Both the position numbers and the translations under genes were made by a program. From positions 668,693 to 732,692 of the forward strand of contig QXEO01001040.1 in the NCBI GenBank assembly GCA_007115705.1: 64,000 nucleotides of DNA. Direction: 5' to 3'. The stretch's first letter is position 1. Each line of letters begins with the position of its first letter. Positions 10,648 to 23,630 of the stretch are shown here, one piece after another. The notes under the pieces were generated by a model. The model saw only the letters and a list, made by a program, of their open reading frames with translations, made no database searches and had not been told where the DNA came from. Origin of the DNA: Dactylis glomerata. Its lineage: Eukaryota > Streptophyta > Magnoliopsida > Poales > Poaceae.

Positions 10648-12278
10648 TGATGGCGGTGCTAACAGCCTAGTTGGGAACCCCAAGAGGAAGGTATGATGAG
10701 CACATCGGCAAGTTTTCCCTCAGTATGAAACCAAGGTTTAATCGACCAGTAGGAGAAAGAAACCACTTCTGAAGGTTGATGCTAGCTGGCTTTGGCGACG
10801 GCTCTAGAGAATTTGTTTATAGTGCCTATCTGGGGCATAGCTTTGGTGCCAGCAGCAACATGGAACTTGCACATAGCACAACCAAAGTACTTTGCCCCAA
10901 CTTGCAGTGAGGTTCTCAATCTCACCGGTTTGCTGTAAACAAAGGATTAAATGTATCGTGTGGTACTAGATGTTTGTTTGCAAGAAAGTAAATAATGCTT
11001 ATAGAAAGTAAACGGTAATATTTATGTAAAAGAATGGACCGGGGTCCACAACTCACTAGAGGTGTCTCTCCATAAAGATAAATAACATGCTGGGTAAACA
11101 AATTACAGTTGGGCAATTGACAGAATGAAGAATGCACAACAATGCATGTACATGTCATGAGGATCACTATGATATTCACTTGGGCATTACAACATAATAC
11201 ATAGACCGTAATCCAAGTGCATCTATGACTAATAATCCACCCGCCGGATGTCATCTGAGCAACCGTTGGGTATTAAGTTGCAAGTAACAGATTATCAACT
11301 TCAGCAAAGTGTGTAATGCAAACAATACAAATGTCCTTGAACAAGAGATTCTTATTTTCTCCCTTGTAGCAACAACACATCTACAACCTTAGAAGTTATT
11401 GTCACTCTCCCAGATTACTAGATGCATGAATCCACTATCGAGCATAAATACTCCCTCTTGGAGTTACTAGCATCTACTGGCCAAGATATCTACTAGCAAC
11501 GGAGAGTATGCAAGATCATAAACAACATAGAGATGATAAATCACAAATCAACTTGACATAGTACTCAATATTCATCGGATCCCAACAAACACAACATGTA
11601 GAATTACATAACAATGATCTTGATCATGATAGGAAGCTCACAAGATCTATACATGAAGAACATGGAGGAGAAGACATCCATCTAGCTATTGCTATGGACC
11701 CGTAGTCCAAGGTAGACTACTCACGCATCACTCCGGAAGCAGGCATGGTGATGAAGAAGGCCTCTGGTGGTGATTCCCCTCTTCGGCAGGGTGCCGGGAA
11801 GAGCTTGTGGACCCTCTCGATCTCGCATCGACGACGACGGCGGCTTGCAGTATGTTTTCTAGAAAAGAGTTCGAGCCTTTAGGGTTTTCCCGTCGAGGGG
11901 ATTAAATAGGCGGAAGGGCGATGTCAGGAGGTGGACCAGGCGGTCACACCCCCAGGTGGCGCGGCCTAGGGTGGCCCGCACCACCACCAGATGTGGCCGC
12001 CCCTTGGTCCGCCTCCGGCTCTCCTTTGGACTCCGTCTTCGTGTCAGGTAATTAGAAACTTCAGCTTTTGTTTCGTCCAATTCCGAGAATATTTCCTGTA
12101 TAACTTTTTTGAAACACAATAATAGCAGAAAACAGGGAACTGGCACTGTGGCATCTTGTTAATAGGTTAGTTCCAGAAAATACATAAAAACGCCATGAAG
12201 TGTAAACAAGACACAAAGCAAATGGTGTATAAACAAGCATGAAGCATAAAAAATTATAGATACGTTTGAGACGTATCA
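10648..12278 (-). repeat. Y 5' LTR, 1631 bp
   Basis: On the minus strand it opens TGATACGTCTCAAACG at 12278 and ends ACCGCCATCA at 10648, next to the primer site. Its U3 half matches the X1 LTRs, but its R-U5 half matches Q (60274 onward) and not X1. A TATA-like CTATTTAA lies at about 11905 on the minus strand. The second Y LTR is not in the window. Confidence 0.88.
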
Positions 12279-13513
12279 GTGTGCGGCAGCGGTTTGGCCG
12301 GCGGTGGATGGGCAGATCACAAGGTTGAAGACGGGGGGAAGGAGGCATCTTGGTGGGCCACAGCCCATGACATTGCAGGGTGTGTGGCATCCCGTAGGGG
12401 ACGACCAGCTCGGTATATAGACACCCCCAGCACCGAGCGCAGTTCCACACAGTGGAGCTCAGGGTAGGCTGGCCCAAAAGCAGTACAATGCTAATAGTAT
12501 ATTTGATTCATACAGTACCATATACAATAGTTAGGTATAAAAAATATTACTTTGTTAATACATGACCCACCTTAGAGCATAGGAGTTCATGATTCCGTTA
12601 TCTCTTAACTTAGAGTCCGTTTAAAGCAAACACAGTAAGATCTAGTTGACAGGATATAAGAAATAAAATAAGAGAAGAAGAGAGGAAGAGAAATAGGTTT
12701 TCATGTAAGAGCTAGTTTTAGCATGTGCTCCTAGGAACTTTGTGAGAGTGTCAAGTGTATCACATATTAATAAAAACATTGTAACTTGTTGGCTATAGAT
12801 AACATGACAATTATATATAGTCGATCGGTAGTTGGCTCTACTATTAGTCTTGCTTTTATTTTCTCTCTGATATTCTCTCTACTCCAACTAAATGTAAATA
12901 TAATATTTAAATCCTTATGGCCAATTGACATCACCTTGCGCCTTTTATAATGGGCATTTCTTAGTGTTGTATTCTATGTATTTTGTTGATATGATATATC
13001 AATTAAGGAACATAGGGATACATATGTTGTATATTAGCTAAGTCATAACCCTTGCACGTGGCATAGGCGGAAATCTTGGTTAGTCTAATCACACCCTTGT
13101 ATGAGCCTAAAATTATTAAATGCACCATCCCTAGAAAACATCACTTATGAGACAACGCATTGGAGAGTTTTAGTTTCTCCTAAAAAACGTGCTAAGAAAT
13201 TATACATTGTGAAGATCTTATTGTACCTCCATCCGTTCTTAAATAAGTTTACTTCTAGCTCTTGTCATAAATCAAAAAAATTAAACATTGACAAACTTTA
13301 TTTAAAAAGTAGCAACATATATCACATTAAAATATGAAATATACATTTCAATATGGATTCAATGATACTAAAATTGTGTCAATTGACAAAGAAATTATTG
13401 CACCTAAAAATTTATCTCCAACGTCAATATTAAAAGAGGTGAAGCCCAATATTAGAACTCTAGTCTTTATTTAGATTGATACTATTATGTATGTCCAATC
13501 AGGAATTGATTGG
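12279..13513. other. Spacer between Y and W, no gene seen
   Basis: About the first 200 bp are GC-rich; the rest is AT-rich. I see no convincing ORF or LTR terminus. Around 12610-12960 the sequence resembles a MITE-like grass repeat, and at about 13226 'ctccatccgttcttaaataa' resembles one end of a Stowaway-type MITE, but no matching inverted terminus was found for either. This could be the oldest visible sequence in the window. Confidence 0.35.
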
Positions 13514-14025
13514 TGTTGGGGATATACCAAATAGGTATATACGAGCGACATAGTCCTAGACCTGCAAGCTCGGGTGACCCAGAGATGATGGTCAGACCTA
13601 TGGCCTGACCGGACGGCCCAGTTGCTGGAGGCCCATGGCGGATGCCCTGAACAGCATGAGCTCATGGCGGATTCCTCCTGGATAGGCCCATGGTGGATTG
13701 GCTTGTAGCACAAGGCATAGTCTAGGAGTTAGAATAGGACTCTATGTAGTATCCGCCCCAGAATCGCCGTGATGCCCACGCTAGGCACCTTTATAAGTCG
13801 GCATGGAGGAGCCCTTGAGGCTAAGTTCAACACCATCGTTGTAATCGAGCACTTATTGCTATTATAGTGAATTATAGCAACACGTAGGGTTCCACCACCA
13901 TTGCGGTATCTAAAGCTGGGTAAACTCGTTCTACTCCCATCTCGGATCACTCTGCCGTGTTCCACACCCCCCACAAACCGCCATACACCTATACGGATGC
14001 CAGATCTGTTGATAGAACCACAACA
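13514..14025 (+). repeat. W 5' LTR, 512 bp
   Basis: Begins tgttgggg and ends cacaaca, followed at once by the primer site. A TATA-like ttataag lies at 13791-13797. No second LTR is present, so divergence cannot be estimated. Confidence 0.8.
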
Positions 14026-14026
14026 A

Positions 14027-14045
14027 TTGGCGCCCACCATGGGGC
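14027..14045 (+). promoter_or_regulatory. W primer-binding site
   Basis: Reads ttggcgcccaccatggggc, the usual form beside LTRs of grass Tat/RIRE2-type elements. The gag ATG (14039-14041) overlaps it. Confidence 0.7.
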
Positions 14046-17008
14046 ATCACGAGTCAGCAGTGCGGATCCAGGCGGGATCCGCCTTCCTAGGCATCAGTGA
14101 CACCGTCGCCATTGGGCGCGTCCTCTATGATTTTGGCTTTCCCATTGTCCCGGAGGATAACCTATGGGTTCTGGCTAGAGAAAATCCCGCTCGAATCTTC
14201 ATCATCCTGATCGGATATATTTATATCTTCATTGGAGAGACAAACGCTACCGCCGCCATGGAAACCAATTTTCGATGGATTGGTACAGTCAAAACCCCCA
14301 TACGGACCGCTTTTGAGCTGGATACGGAGGAGGGACAATCCGATCTGGAACTTTCTAAGTCATCCAGATTATATCTACAAGTCAACCCCCAACCTGCCCT
14401 AGAGGTAGAGGAAGTGGGAAACCACTGCGGATCCGCCATGGCTCGCCAGGCATTAGAGACGCAGCGGTATCATCTTGTCACTTTTACACGCATGAGGTCG
14501 AGATCTACCTCTAATGGAGATGGCAGCCAGAGCAAGTCTATCCTTGAGGCACTTAATGAAACTAGTGACTCAAAAGATTGCGACAAAGGTCACGACTCTG
14601 AGGAGTATGATGTTGCCATGAAGGAATTCGAGGCTGAGCTCGCTCTCGAGGAGTTGGAGAAAAACAAACCGCTGCCAAGCAGGTATTCGTCACCAACAAG
14701 GGAGATGACGGAGGCCAAGCAATTGCCGATCTGCCAGAGGACGCACAAGCCTCTGGAGCGCAGGATGATCCGCCTCCTACCGCCACTGCGGCCAATGATG
14801 AATTGCCAGAGATACATGGTTGACCAAGGCCAGCGCAGCTAGCCATCCCAGAAGAACAACGCCCTTAAGAATTCATCACCCCGGCGAACAAGATCATCTA
14901 TGGCACCTTAGCAGATCCAATCACCCCTGAGTACTTCAATGACGTGACCGATCTGGAAAAGAAGTGACATGATGTCCTGAAGAAGGCGAAGCGCATCGAG
15001 AAGCTAGGCAGGAAGTTGGATGACAATATGAATAAGGCGCAAGACACGCTCAAGCGTGCAAGAAGCTTGGAGGACAAGTACGTCAGCCTCATCCAAGAAA
15101 ACATCGACAACAGCGGCGATCCATAGTTGATACGAAACCTAGAGTTCACCGTACCAACCGCCAAGATGCTAGCCAAGATGTACATCAAGAATCTACTGTA
15201 TGTGGATAAAAACCGTGATGAGGTCATGGGAATCCCAATGGAGAACATCGCAGCTGCCAATGTGCTATTGGAAAACAACCGATCCTCGATAGTCATGGAC
15301 ACAGTTGTGAAATTGGTAACCAAGGCATTGGTGTATCTAGAGAGAGCCACCTCGTCATGAAGGCTTGCCTCTGATGGTGGTTTGTGTCGATCCAGTACCG
15401 CCACTGGAACTCGGGGAGGCGCATATGAGGATGCTCGGCCCGATAACGAGTCTCGCACTGGATCTACAAAGGACCAAAGGAGAGAAGCTCGTAATAGGAC
15501 CAATGCCATCCCAATATCCTCCTATGACAAGCCGCATGGCAAAGGGCCACAGAGAAACCCATCACCTCCTCACAGGAACTACCCCGCGCCTAACGTCCAC
15601 TATCCCGATGAAACTGCTCCCCGCCATAAGACCAACATGCCACCACCAAAGTATAACACATTCAAAATACCTAAGGGAGGAATTGTCATATGTGGCGGCT
15701 AAGGCAACAAAGGACGAAGCCGTGACGCTAGCCACAGAGACGAGCCGCCACGGCGAGAGGCTAGTCGGGATGGCAGATCCAAGCAAAGGGAACAAGATCG
15801 TCATGATGATGGCATGTGATGCAGTGGCGAGAAAGGTAAGGATCGCGGATCCTGCCGACACGATGACAAAGGGCAAGGCTCCCGCCGCCATGACGAGAAG
15901 GACCACAAAGATCTAGGTCCACACTGCAAGGAGGGAAGCCATCATAGCTACAGAGATCAGTCATAATATGTTGAGAAAAAAAGAGGCGTGACCCATCCCC
16001 ATCACCACCAAGCAGCCCCCATGGCGGCGGTGGTGGCGGCGGACCGGCATGGTCCCATAGATCCAAAAAGATTCTACCATAGACCAAGAAAGATGCCTAT
16101 GATGCACGCACCCGCTTAGACAAAATCGCCAAGTCCCAAACAACGTTCTTCCCCAGACCTAAGTGCTTTGGCAAGAAAATCCATGATGAGCCCATCCCGT
16201 ATGGGTTCAAGATCGAGAAAAATATCCGCCAGTACAATGGATTTGATAGACCGCTAACTTGGCTACAAGACTACTTCAACGTAGTGCAGTTCGTTGGAGG
16301 CTCTCCCAAAGTCATGGTCCGCTATCTTCCCCTGCATCTATCAGGCATCACACTACAGTGGATCAATGACTTGGTAGAAAACTCCATCCAAACATGGTTT
16401 GACATGCAGATTGTGTTCACACAAAACTTTGAGGGTACCTACAAGCGACCTCACAACATCGGAGACCTCCAACGGTGCCGGTGGGCAGACGATGGGACCT
16501 CCAGGACTTTCCTTGCATGATGGTTGGACATGAAAAACTCCGAGTCACTAACAAATCTGCCATCCTCGTGTTCATCGATAGCCTGGAGAGAGGCCAACTA
16601 CTCCGCCATCACCTATTACGAGAAAGGAATGAAGGAAACTCACCCTAAATTCCATGATATCCATCGCCAGCAACTACGCGGCCACCGATGACGACGCCCA
16701 TGAGTCACTGAAGGCATCCGCCATCTATAATAGTGGACGGCAGAACAACAACAACAACAACAACAGCAGCACCACCACCAGCCGCAGCAGTACCAGCAGC
16801 AGCAACAACAGCAGCAGCAACAACAACAATAGCAGCAGCAACAACAACAACAGCAACAACAACAACAACAGCAGCAACAGGAACAGCAACATCAATAGCA
16901 ACAACAACAACAACACCAATGACAGCACCACCAACAACAACACCGACAACACCACCGATAACAACACCAACAACAATACCGACAACAACAACGACAACAA
17001 CAACAACG

Positions 17009-17039
<31 letters not shown>

Positions 17040-17404
17040 ACGGAAGAGCCCGCCTGAGGAGTAGCACACACCGGATTTGGTAGCAATGACCTTTTCTAAA
17101 AGAGGCCAAGGCGGATAGCACGGCCAGGAACGCGGTAGCATCAGTGGCCAACAGCGTAGCACTCAAACTCTTGCCACCACGCCAAATGCTCCTGTGTCCT
17201 ATGATGAATATCGCGACATGCCATGCTTTTCCTATCGGGATACAGCGGTAAAATGCAATCACACCAACCGGAATTGCAAGTTCATTAACAACCTCAAGGC
17301 AGACCAAGATGCATGCTACAAGCGCACTCGGCGTCCAAGACCTCACGGCAAAAGAAAAGCGGACAAGGACAAGGAATCCAATGATGGCAGCGATATGGAA
17401 GAAA
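14039..17404 (+). pseudogene. W gag, degraded
   Basis: The reading frame starts MGHHESAVRIQ inside the primer site and is open to 14842; frameshifts and stops follow. The conserved gag core appears at 16262-16520 with Y-L-P-L-H-L-S-G-I-T-L-Q-W and F-T-Q-N-F-E-G-T-Y-K-R-P, typical of Tat-type Gag. A long trinucleotide tract follows (16740-17040), then a basic stretch with K-C-N-H-T-N-R-N-C at about 17250 that may be a zinc-knuckle remnant. Gag is then cut by S at 17405, resumes at 49906-50003, is cut by C, and resumes at 57155; the last junction restores Y-H-T-F-L-G-L-P, a motif expected just before the Tat protease. Confidence 0.75.
16740..17040 (+). repeat. Imperfect AAC/AGC trinucleotide tract in W gag
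   Basis: About 300 bp of CAA-type repeats with interspersed CAG, CAC and GAC triplets. In the frame of the flanking gag-like codons it encodes Asn/Ser/Thr; other frames give poly-Thr or poly-Gln, and the reverse strand gives poly-Val, poly-Leu or poly-Cys ORFs. These ORFs are artefacts of the tract. Confidence 0.9.
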
Positions 17405-19162
17405 TGAAGGAAATATGCCCTAGAGGAAAATAATATTGGACTTATTTGCATATTTCATATAGTTCATAATAAGTTTAGTACTATGCTAGAACTATGTCAA
17501 TCAGAAACATTGACATAGGTGTAGTATTAAATGATTAAAAGACCCTAGTAAATCCTCTACTTACTAGTTCATTGATCAACTAATGATCGAGGTTTCCTGA
17601 TCATGGAGCATTACGCCAATTGACGATGAGATCATGCCATTTGATAATGCCATGATGGACATTACCCAAAGTATCTATTGCAACACGATCATGTCATGAT
17701 GTTCACGTTGCAATATGATGAATGTGTCAAAGCTTAATCCTTAGACCGTGAGGTTATATCTAATCACTATTTCCGGAGGAAACTCTAATTGCATCAACCG
17801 TCATCACGTTACTGGGTGACTAAAAAAGGTGTCTCTTGGGTTCTCCAAAGGGGTAGGTTGAGGCATATAAACCAAGAGCGAGATTTGCTCATCCGCATGA
17901 TGGATATGGTACTCTGGGCCCACTCAGTGAGAATACATCAAAGCTGCATAGCATGTGACTAGGTCATGGAGATGGATTATCACAGATGAGTAAATAGCAT
18001 TAGCTGGTGATAACATTTAATGAGGTATTGGGAATGCCGATGATCAGATCTTAGGTTATGCTAGTATCAGCGAAGCAAAGGGAAAGGCTCATCGACTCTT
18101 ACGGTTCAATGACTAAAAGAACTTCGTAGAATGCATAAGGGTCTTCATGAATTTCCAGATCCGATTGAAGATCATTTACCGATGAGAGATCTCAGTAATG
18201 TCTGTCGCATTCTCAAACCATCGGGTAACACACTTAAGGAATCACAATGCTAGAGACGATTTGGTATTATCCGGAAACACCATGTGATGTTATATGAGAG
18301 GGGAAAAGTTCCAACTAAGTCCGAAATAGTTTTGGTGAAATCCAGAATAGTTTTGATGGAGTCCGGAATGGCTCCGACGGAGCCTGGAAGAGTTTCGGAG
18401 TAGCGGAGAATTAATTATGAGTGAACTAATATTAATTATATGAATTAATATTTATTATATAATTAATAAATCATTAATTCATCTAATGGGCCAATTTATA
18501 GAAAGAAGCCCATTAGGGAAGAAAAAAGGGGCGCCTAAGCCCAGGCCCAGGTCGGCCAGGGTTAGGGTTTCTGGGGGGTGATACGTCCATTTTGCATCAC
18601 TATTTTGTATCATAATTTGCTGTTATTCATTGATATATTTCATATTTAGAGATGATACTTATGTTATTTCCTCTGTTTTTACATATTTGATGATCATTGG
18701 AGGATTTGCTGCTGGAGTCAGGATTCTGTTGGAAAAGGACCGTCAAGACACCATATGTTGGAAGATCAGGAAAATTCCAGAAAATTATATTTTACCAAAA
18801 GACTCCGGAAGCCAGAAGGAGAAGGAGAGAGGAGCCAAGGGCAGCCTCACGCACAGGGGGCGCGGCCTGGCCCCTGGCCGCGCTGGCCCTGTGTGAGGGC
18901 GCCCTGGCCCACTTCTAGTCTCGCCCCTTCGCGTACTTCATCGTCCCCAAAAACCTAAGTCAAGGGGGGGGGGGGGCTCAGAGATAGACACAGCCGCCTC
19001 TGCGGGGCGGAAAACACCAGAGAGAGAAAAGCTCTCTGGCAGGCAGAAATCTGCCAGGGAAATTCCTTCCCGGAGAGGGGAGATCGTCGCCATCGTCATC
19101 ACCATCGCATCGGACTTCATCGGGATCATCATCATCATCATCTCCATCACCAGCACCTTCAT

Positions 19163-22100
19163 TGTAACAACCCAAATTTTTGGGAAATAGAAATAAATGG
19201 ATTTATTAAAATACCAAATTTTGGAGACAACAAAAACTTTTATTTTGAATACAAGATTAATTTCTTGTCTTTTAAAACTTGTGAATTTGAGCATTTGCTC
19301 CCATGCTTCAAATAAAAAGAGTATGAGAAAGGCTTTTAAAAACAAATCCTTTGAGCCCAAAGTTTTAAATAAAGATTTTTGTTAAATTGAAATAGTTTTC
19401 TAACTATTGAATTTGGTGTATGGTTACATGCTAAACCCATTTGGGTCAATGGCCAAACCAAAATTTAGTCAAGCAATCACAAACAAATAGAAAGGAATCA
19501 ATAAAATAAACCGCAACACAAAAACCTAAGTAAGAAAAGAGGAAGTAGTGATCTTAAAAAAATTACCTATTACACTACTTTGCCCTTATATATTAAGCAA
19601 TATTTGAACTATACCATCATGCATCTCTCCACCACAACTAAGAACAAGTTACAAAGAATCAAATACAATAACGTTTGAAACAAAAATCAACTTGGAACTC
19701 TATTTAATATTCTACCAAAGTTTGAATTCAAATAAGAGGTCATTCCCAACTCCATGTCATCTACAAGAAAACCAACACCTTTGGACCAAGAAAAAACTTT
19801 TGCACTTCATATTGCATGTATGCATAGATGTTTAAAATACGTCTTTTATGATTTCATGTGCATTATTTCTTGTTGTGTGTGGTTAAGATGATAAGGTCCT
19901 AACCAGCATAAGCATTAGAGAAGTACCACAAGAGCTAAAGAAACCAGAAGCAAAAGAAATAAAGAAATGAAAAGAAAAATTTGATCTAGAAAATGTTATT
20001 GACTACCCTACTTTGGACACTTAAATTAAGCAATCTGTAAATCAATTAAGTGGGTGGTCAGTTGGTTGAGCAAGACCAACCTACATTCTTGCTGGACTAA
20101 CAATTTTCAAACCAAAATTCAAATCAGAACCCCACTCAAACATCTGACAAAGTTTGAATCTGAAACAGAGACCATACTTCAAAATTGAAATAAGATTTTT
20201 GCAAAACATCATATTTCTTCATAACAAAAATATGTTTGGAGTCCTTATCCAATATAATGACCAACCCAATTTGAAAATTTCAAAAATTTGAATTTTTATT
20301 TCTTGCGGACATTTCGTCAAACACCTGGTGGGCATCTGAGCCACTTGTTGCCACTGTTGATCTACAGCGTCCCCGGTCCCCTTCCGTGCCAGCACGCTCG
20401 CGACCACCTCACAGTGCACAGCCGCGCACGCCAGCACGCCTCCAAAGCCGCCGCACCCGCCATTGAAGCCACGCACGCCGCCGGACCCCCCACACTGGCC
20501 ACCCCGCGCTCGGCCTCTCCGGCCTATAAAACGAGCACTTGAGCACACCGTCAAACTCACACCACCCACAGCACCTCCCCAGACATCCTCCTCTCCCTCC
20601 TATCCCTTCCCATCGAGCTCGCCGGAGCCGGCCGAGCTCCCAGAGCGCCTCGCGTTCCCGGCGAACCAGGCTGCTTCCCGAGCCACCTCCTGCCCTAGCT
20701 GACCGAGGAGAACCTGGGAAACCTCCTAGACAAGTTCCCGTCGCCCGCTTCTGCCTGCTTCGAGCTCGCCGGCGACGCCGTCCCCGCAGACCACCGCCAC
20801 GGCCGCCTCTATTCCCGGCGTTCCCGGCCACCCCTCGAGCTTCCGCGGGTACCAGGCGGAGGAGGAGGAGTTCCTCCACCTTTTCTGCTTCATCACCAAC
20901 GAGCTCCGCTTCCTCTACGCCGCTCCCCATCGCCGTCCTCTTCCCAGCACCACCGGTGAGTCCCGGAAGACGACCAGTACGTACGTACCGGTTCGTTCGT
21001 CCTGACAGCCGGGCCCCTTTGGTCAGCCCGGTTACCTTTTTTTTTTCCTTGCCACCCGCCAGTGCAGCCTAACGGGCCGGCCCAGCGTGGACTGTGTGTC
21101 CGGCCCGGATTAAAAAAAAGGGGATTGTTCGATTTTCGATTTTTGAAAAAACCATTCAGATGCTTGCTTAGATTCAATTTTCCCGGAGTTCTACCAACCC
21201 AAATTTAACAAATGAAAATGTTCTGGAAACCTTAGAACATAAGCTATCCATTAGAAGTGGTTTCAACACAATTAGATTTACATAATAGTTGCAGTAAAAA
21301 TAACAAAACAGGAGCTTTTCCAACTTAGAAAATCCATATCAATTCAAATAAAATTCCTAAAAATATAAATCCAACTTTAGAAATTCACAATTAGTGATAC
21401 CCATCTGCCTATACCATTAGATCTCATTTTTGAACCTTTTAAAGAAAATGCTATTTACCTATATGGTTAAATGGGCAATTGCCATATAGGATCTTATTAA
21501 ACTCAAACCCATAATCAAAATTTTTATGGAACTCTTATTATTAAACCATATTTCCAAATACCTATCTATAAGTATTGATCTTAGCCCATGTGAGCTTGTA
21601 GGAAGTATTTGGAAATTTAATACTACATAGTAGTAATTAGAAACTCAAACTTGCACACCTATCTCAAAATATGGAAATGATATGAAACCAATTCGAATCA
21701 ACCACATTTCTAAATATCAATCTATGACCCCTAATACAAGTCAACTAGGATCTATAGACTCTACTTGTAGATTCAACTTTGATTACTAAATAGTTGCAAA
21801 CTAGAATTGGCTTCAATAAAAGAAAAATACTCCAAATCCTATGAATCCTCTTTGGTTGAACCCTAATCTTAAATATCTACATTTGTCCATGACCTTGGTC
21901 AATAAGGACTTGCAGGATATATTTTCATAATCCAAAATAAATAAACCCTACTTAGATACAACCACTCAATCATCTCATCCATCGAAACTCAATGATCTTC
22001 AAAACCACTCTCCATAGACTTCCTAGATCGCTCCCCTTACCCCAAGTATCCTTATTTGCTTGAGTATGTGTTGCTTGTAAATTGTGTGGTGATTGTATGC

Positions 22101-23630
22101 TTATTTGATTTTCGACGATTAGACGACAACGAGAGTAAGGAGAATGGATCCCGAAGTCAACCAAGTCATGGTGATGGAGACTACACAACCCGAGATGAAG
22201 ATGAAGAAGACTATTTTGACTTTGCCAAGCCAGGCAAGCCATCTTTTGATTCATACTCCCAATGCCTAGTCTTAATATTGCATTCTACTTGTTTTAAGTA
22301 AATTGCATGATTGAATTGCTAGAGTAGAATGATAGAAGAATAGTGATATCTGCTCAACAAGAGCATCAAGTTGAGTTTATCCAGCTCTATTTAGTGGTCA
22401 TCACTCAATGTAGTTGCTTAGTCGCTAATAATATTGAGGCCATCTATAAGGGGAACTCTAGTTGAAATTGGTGACTTGAACTTGAAACTTGAATTGGAGC
22501 TTGCTCCTACATAATGGCTTTATGAAAGAAATTAATCTTGACTAAGAACTATGAAATGTATTTCTCAATGACAACGAGTGATGTACCATGGGAGCCAACC
22601 ATACCGTACGACCACATTACCCCTGAATGGGAAGGGGCTTATTCCTAGCTTGTTTATTTTAGTATGGGAGGTCTTGTTTCATCCTTTATAGAAGCATTCC
22701 ATGCATGGTTGCTTCCGAACCAAGTGGTTATTGGAAATTTTCCTTCCTGAAGATTTCCATCCGTCCGGCATCCCGGAGTGGGCAAAACTAGAGGCGCCGG
22801 AACGGGGAAATCCGTGTCTCGGGCTCTAGGGAAGGATCCCATACTAGAGTAGACAAGTGAAAGAGTTTGTTTGATTATCTGAACCCCGCATACCTTGTGT
22901 ATGACGATCCGTGGATTTCTCCCGGCAGATGTATCGATTCTTGTGGGTAAAGTGTACCCCTCTGCAGAGGTTTTCAAACTATTCGAATAGCCGAGTCCGC
23001 GGTTATGGCCAGTTGGCAAGCTGTACTTGACTTTTGTCAAGAATGAAAATAACAATGGTGAACCTGGTGAATGACATGAACTGACTTGACTTGACCTTGA
23101 TGTTGACTCACTTGAAGTTCTTCTTTAGGTTGAACTTAGCGAACTAAATTTCTTTTCTACCAATGAACATTCTTGGGAAACAAAACTAGCTTTTTGGCAA
23201 ACTAACCTAGTGCTTAGTCCACCATATCAACCATGCATATCTCTCTCATCACTTTGTTTATAAGATGGTTTGCGAGTGCATCCAATGTACTCATGGCTGT
23301 GTCCCTGGCTATTAACTTGGCCAGACTTGAAGGAGCAAGATCAAGAAGGAAGGACTCATTGACGACTTTGCGAATTAGGCTCGTTTCCTACTGTCTGCTT
23401 TGCCTGTGCGGTTGAAGCTTGACAATATGGACCCAAAGTGTTATTCCGCTGCATGTTAATGTATTGTAAGGTTTTGGTCTGTGCGACCACCTATGTAATC
23501 CCCTTTATTTACTATTAATGTCTATGACTGTGATATCAACTACGTTATGTAAATCACAACAATGATTCTGGGATTGTGATGGATTACATAACGGGCACTT
23601 CGAATTTGGGATAAATTCGGGGTCGTCACA
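19163..23630 (+). repeat. LARD-like LTR copy 1 (4468 bp)
   Basis: Opens TGTAACAACCC and ends GTCGTCACA. The first 1.1 kb is AT-rich. A CpG-rich block (about 20320-21110) contains a TATA box and a splice-donor-like site. AT-rich sequence follows. By eye it differs from copy 2 at one base (20699) plus one homopolymer length. ORFs of 60-180 codons recur at matching positions in all three copies, as expected from repeated sequence; none has a recognisable domain. Confidence 0.95.
20525..20531 (+). promoter_or_regulatory. TATA box of LARD-like LTR copy 1
   Basis: tataaaa at offset 1362 of the LTR, preceded by GC-rich sequence and followed by a C-rich leader. Identical sites lie at 26411-26417 (copy 2) and 32298-32304 (copy 3). 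This implies a U3 of about 1.4 kb and an R-U5 of about 3 kb. Confidence 0.65.

Larger units (their letters stand above)
1445..12278 (-). mobile_element. Y: Athila-type Ty3/gypsy element, interrupted by X1 and Z
   Basis: Reading on the minus strand: 5' LTR 10648-12278, tRNA-Asp primer site 10619-10636, then gag-protease, then non-coding sequence until Z cuts it off at 1445. X1 is inserted in gag. Nothing resembling reverse transcriptase or integrase follows the protease stop. The remaining 290 bp instead match the X1 interior (7440-7745), so Y may be a gag-pro-only, non-autonomous element, although its distal part and 3' LTR are not visible. The TSD cannot be checked because the left terminus is missing. 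Confidence 0.8.

Noticed and set aside
13200..13440. Stowaway-type MITE
   Set aside because: One end looks right (ctccatccgttcttaaataa at about 13226) but no inverted partner end or TA duplication was found.
16705..17451. Poly-Val, poly-Leu, poly-Cys and poly-Thr ORFs
   Set aside because: Reading-frame artefacts of the AAC-type triplet tract.
20539..21072. 177-codon Pro/Arg-rich ORF and overlapping GC-rich ORFs, repeated at 26425 and 32312
   Set aside because: They arise from the CpG-rich leader of the LARD-like LTR in several frames at once, with no domain; composition explains them.
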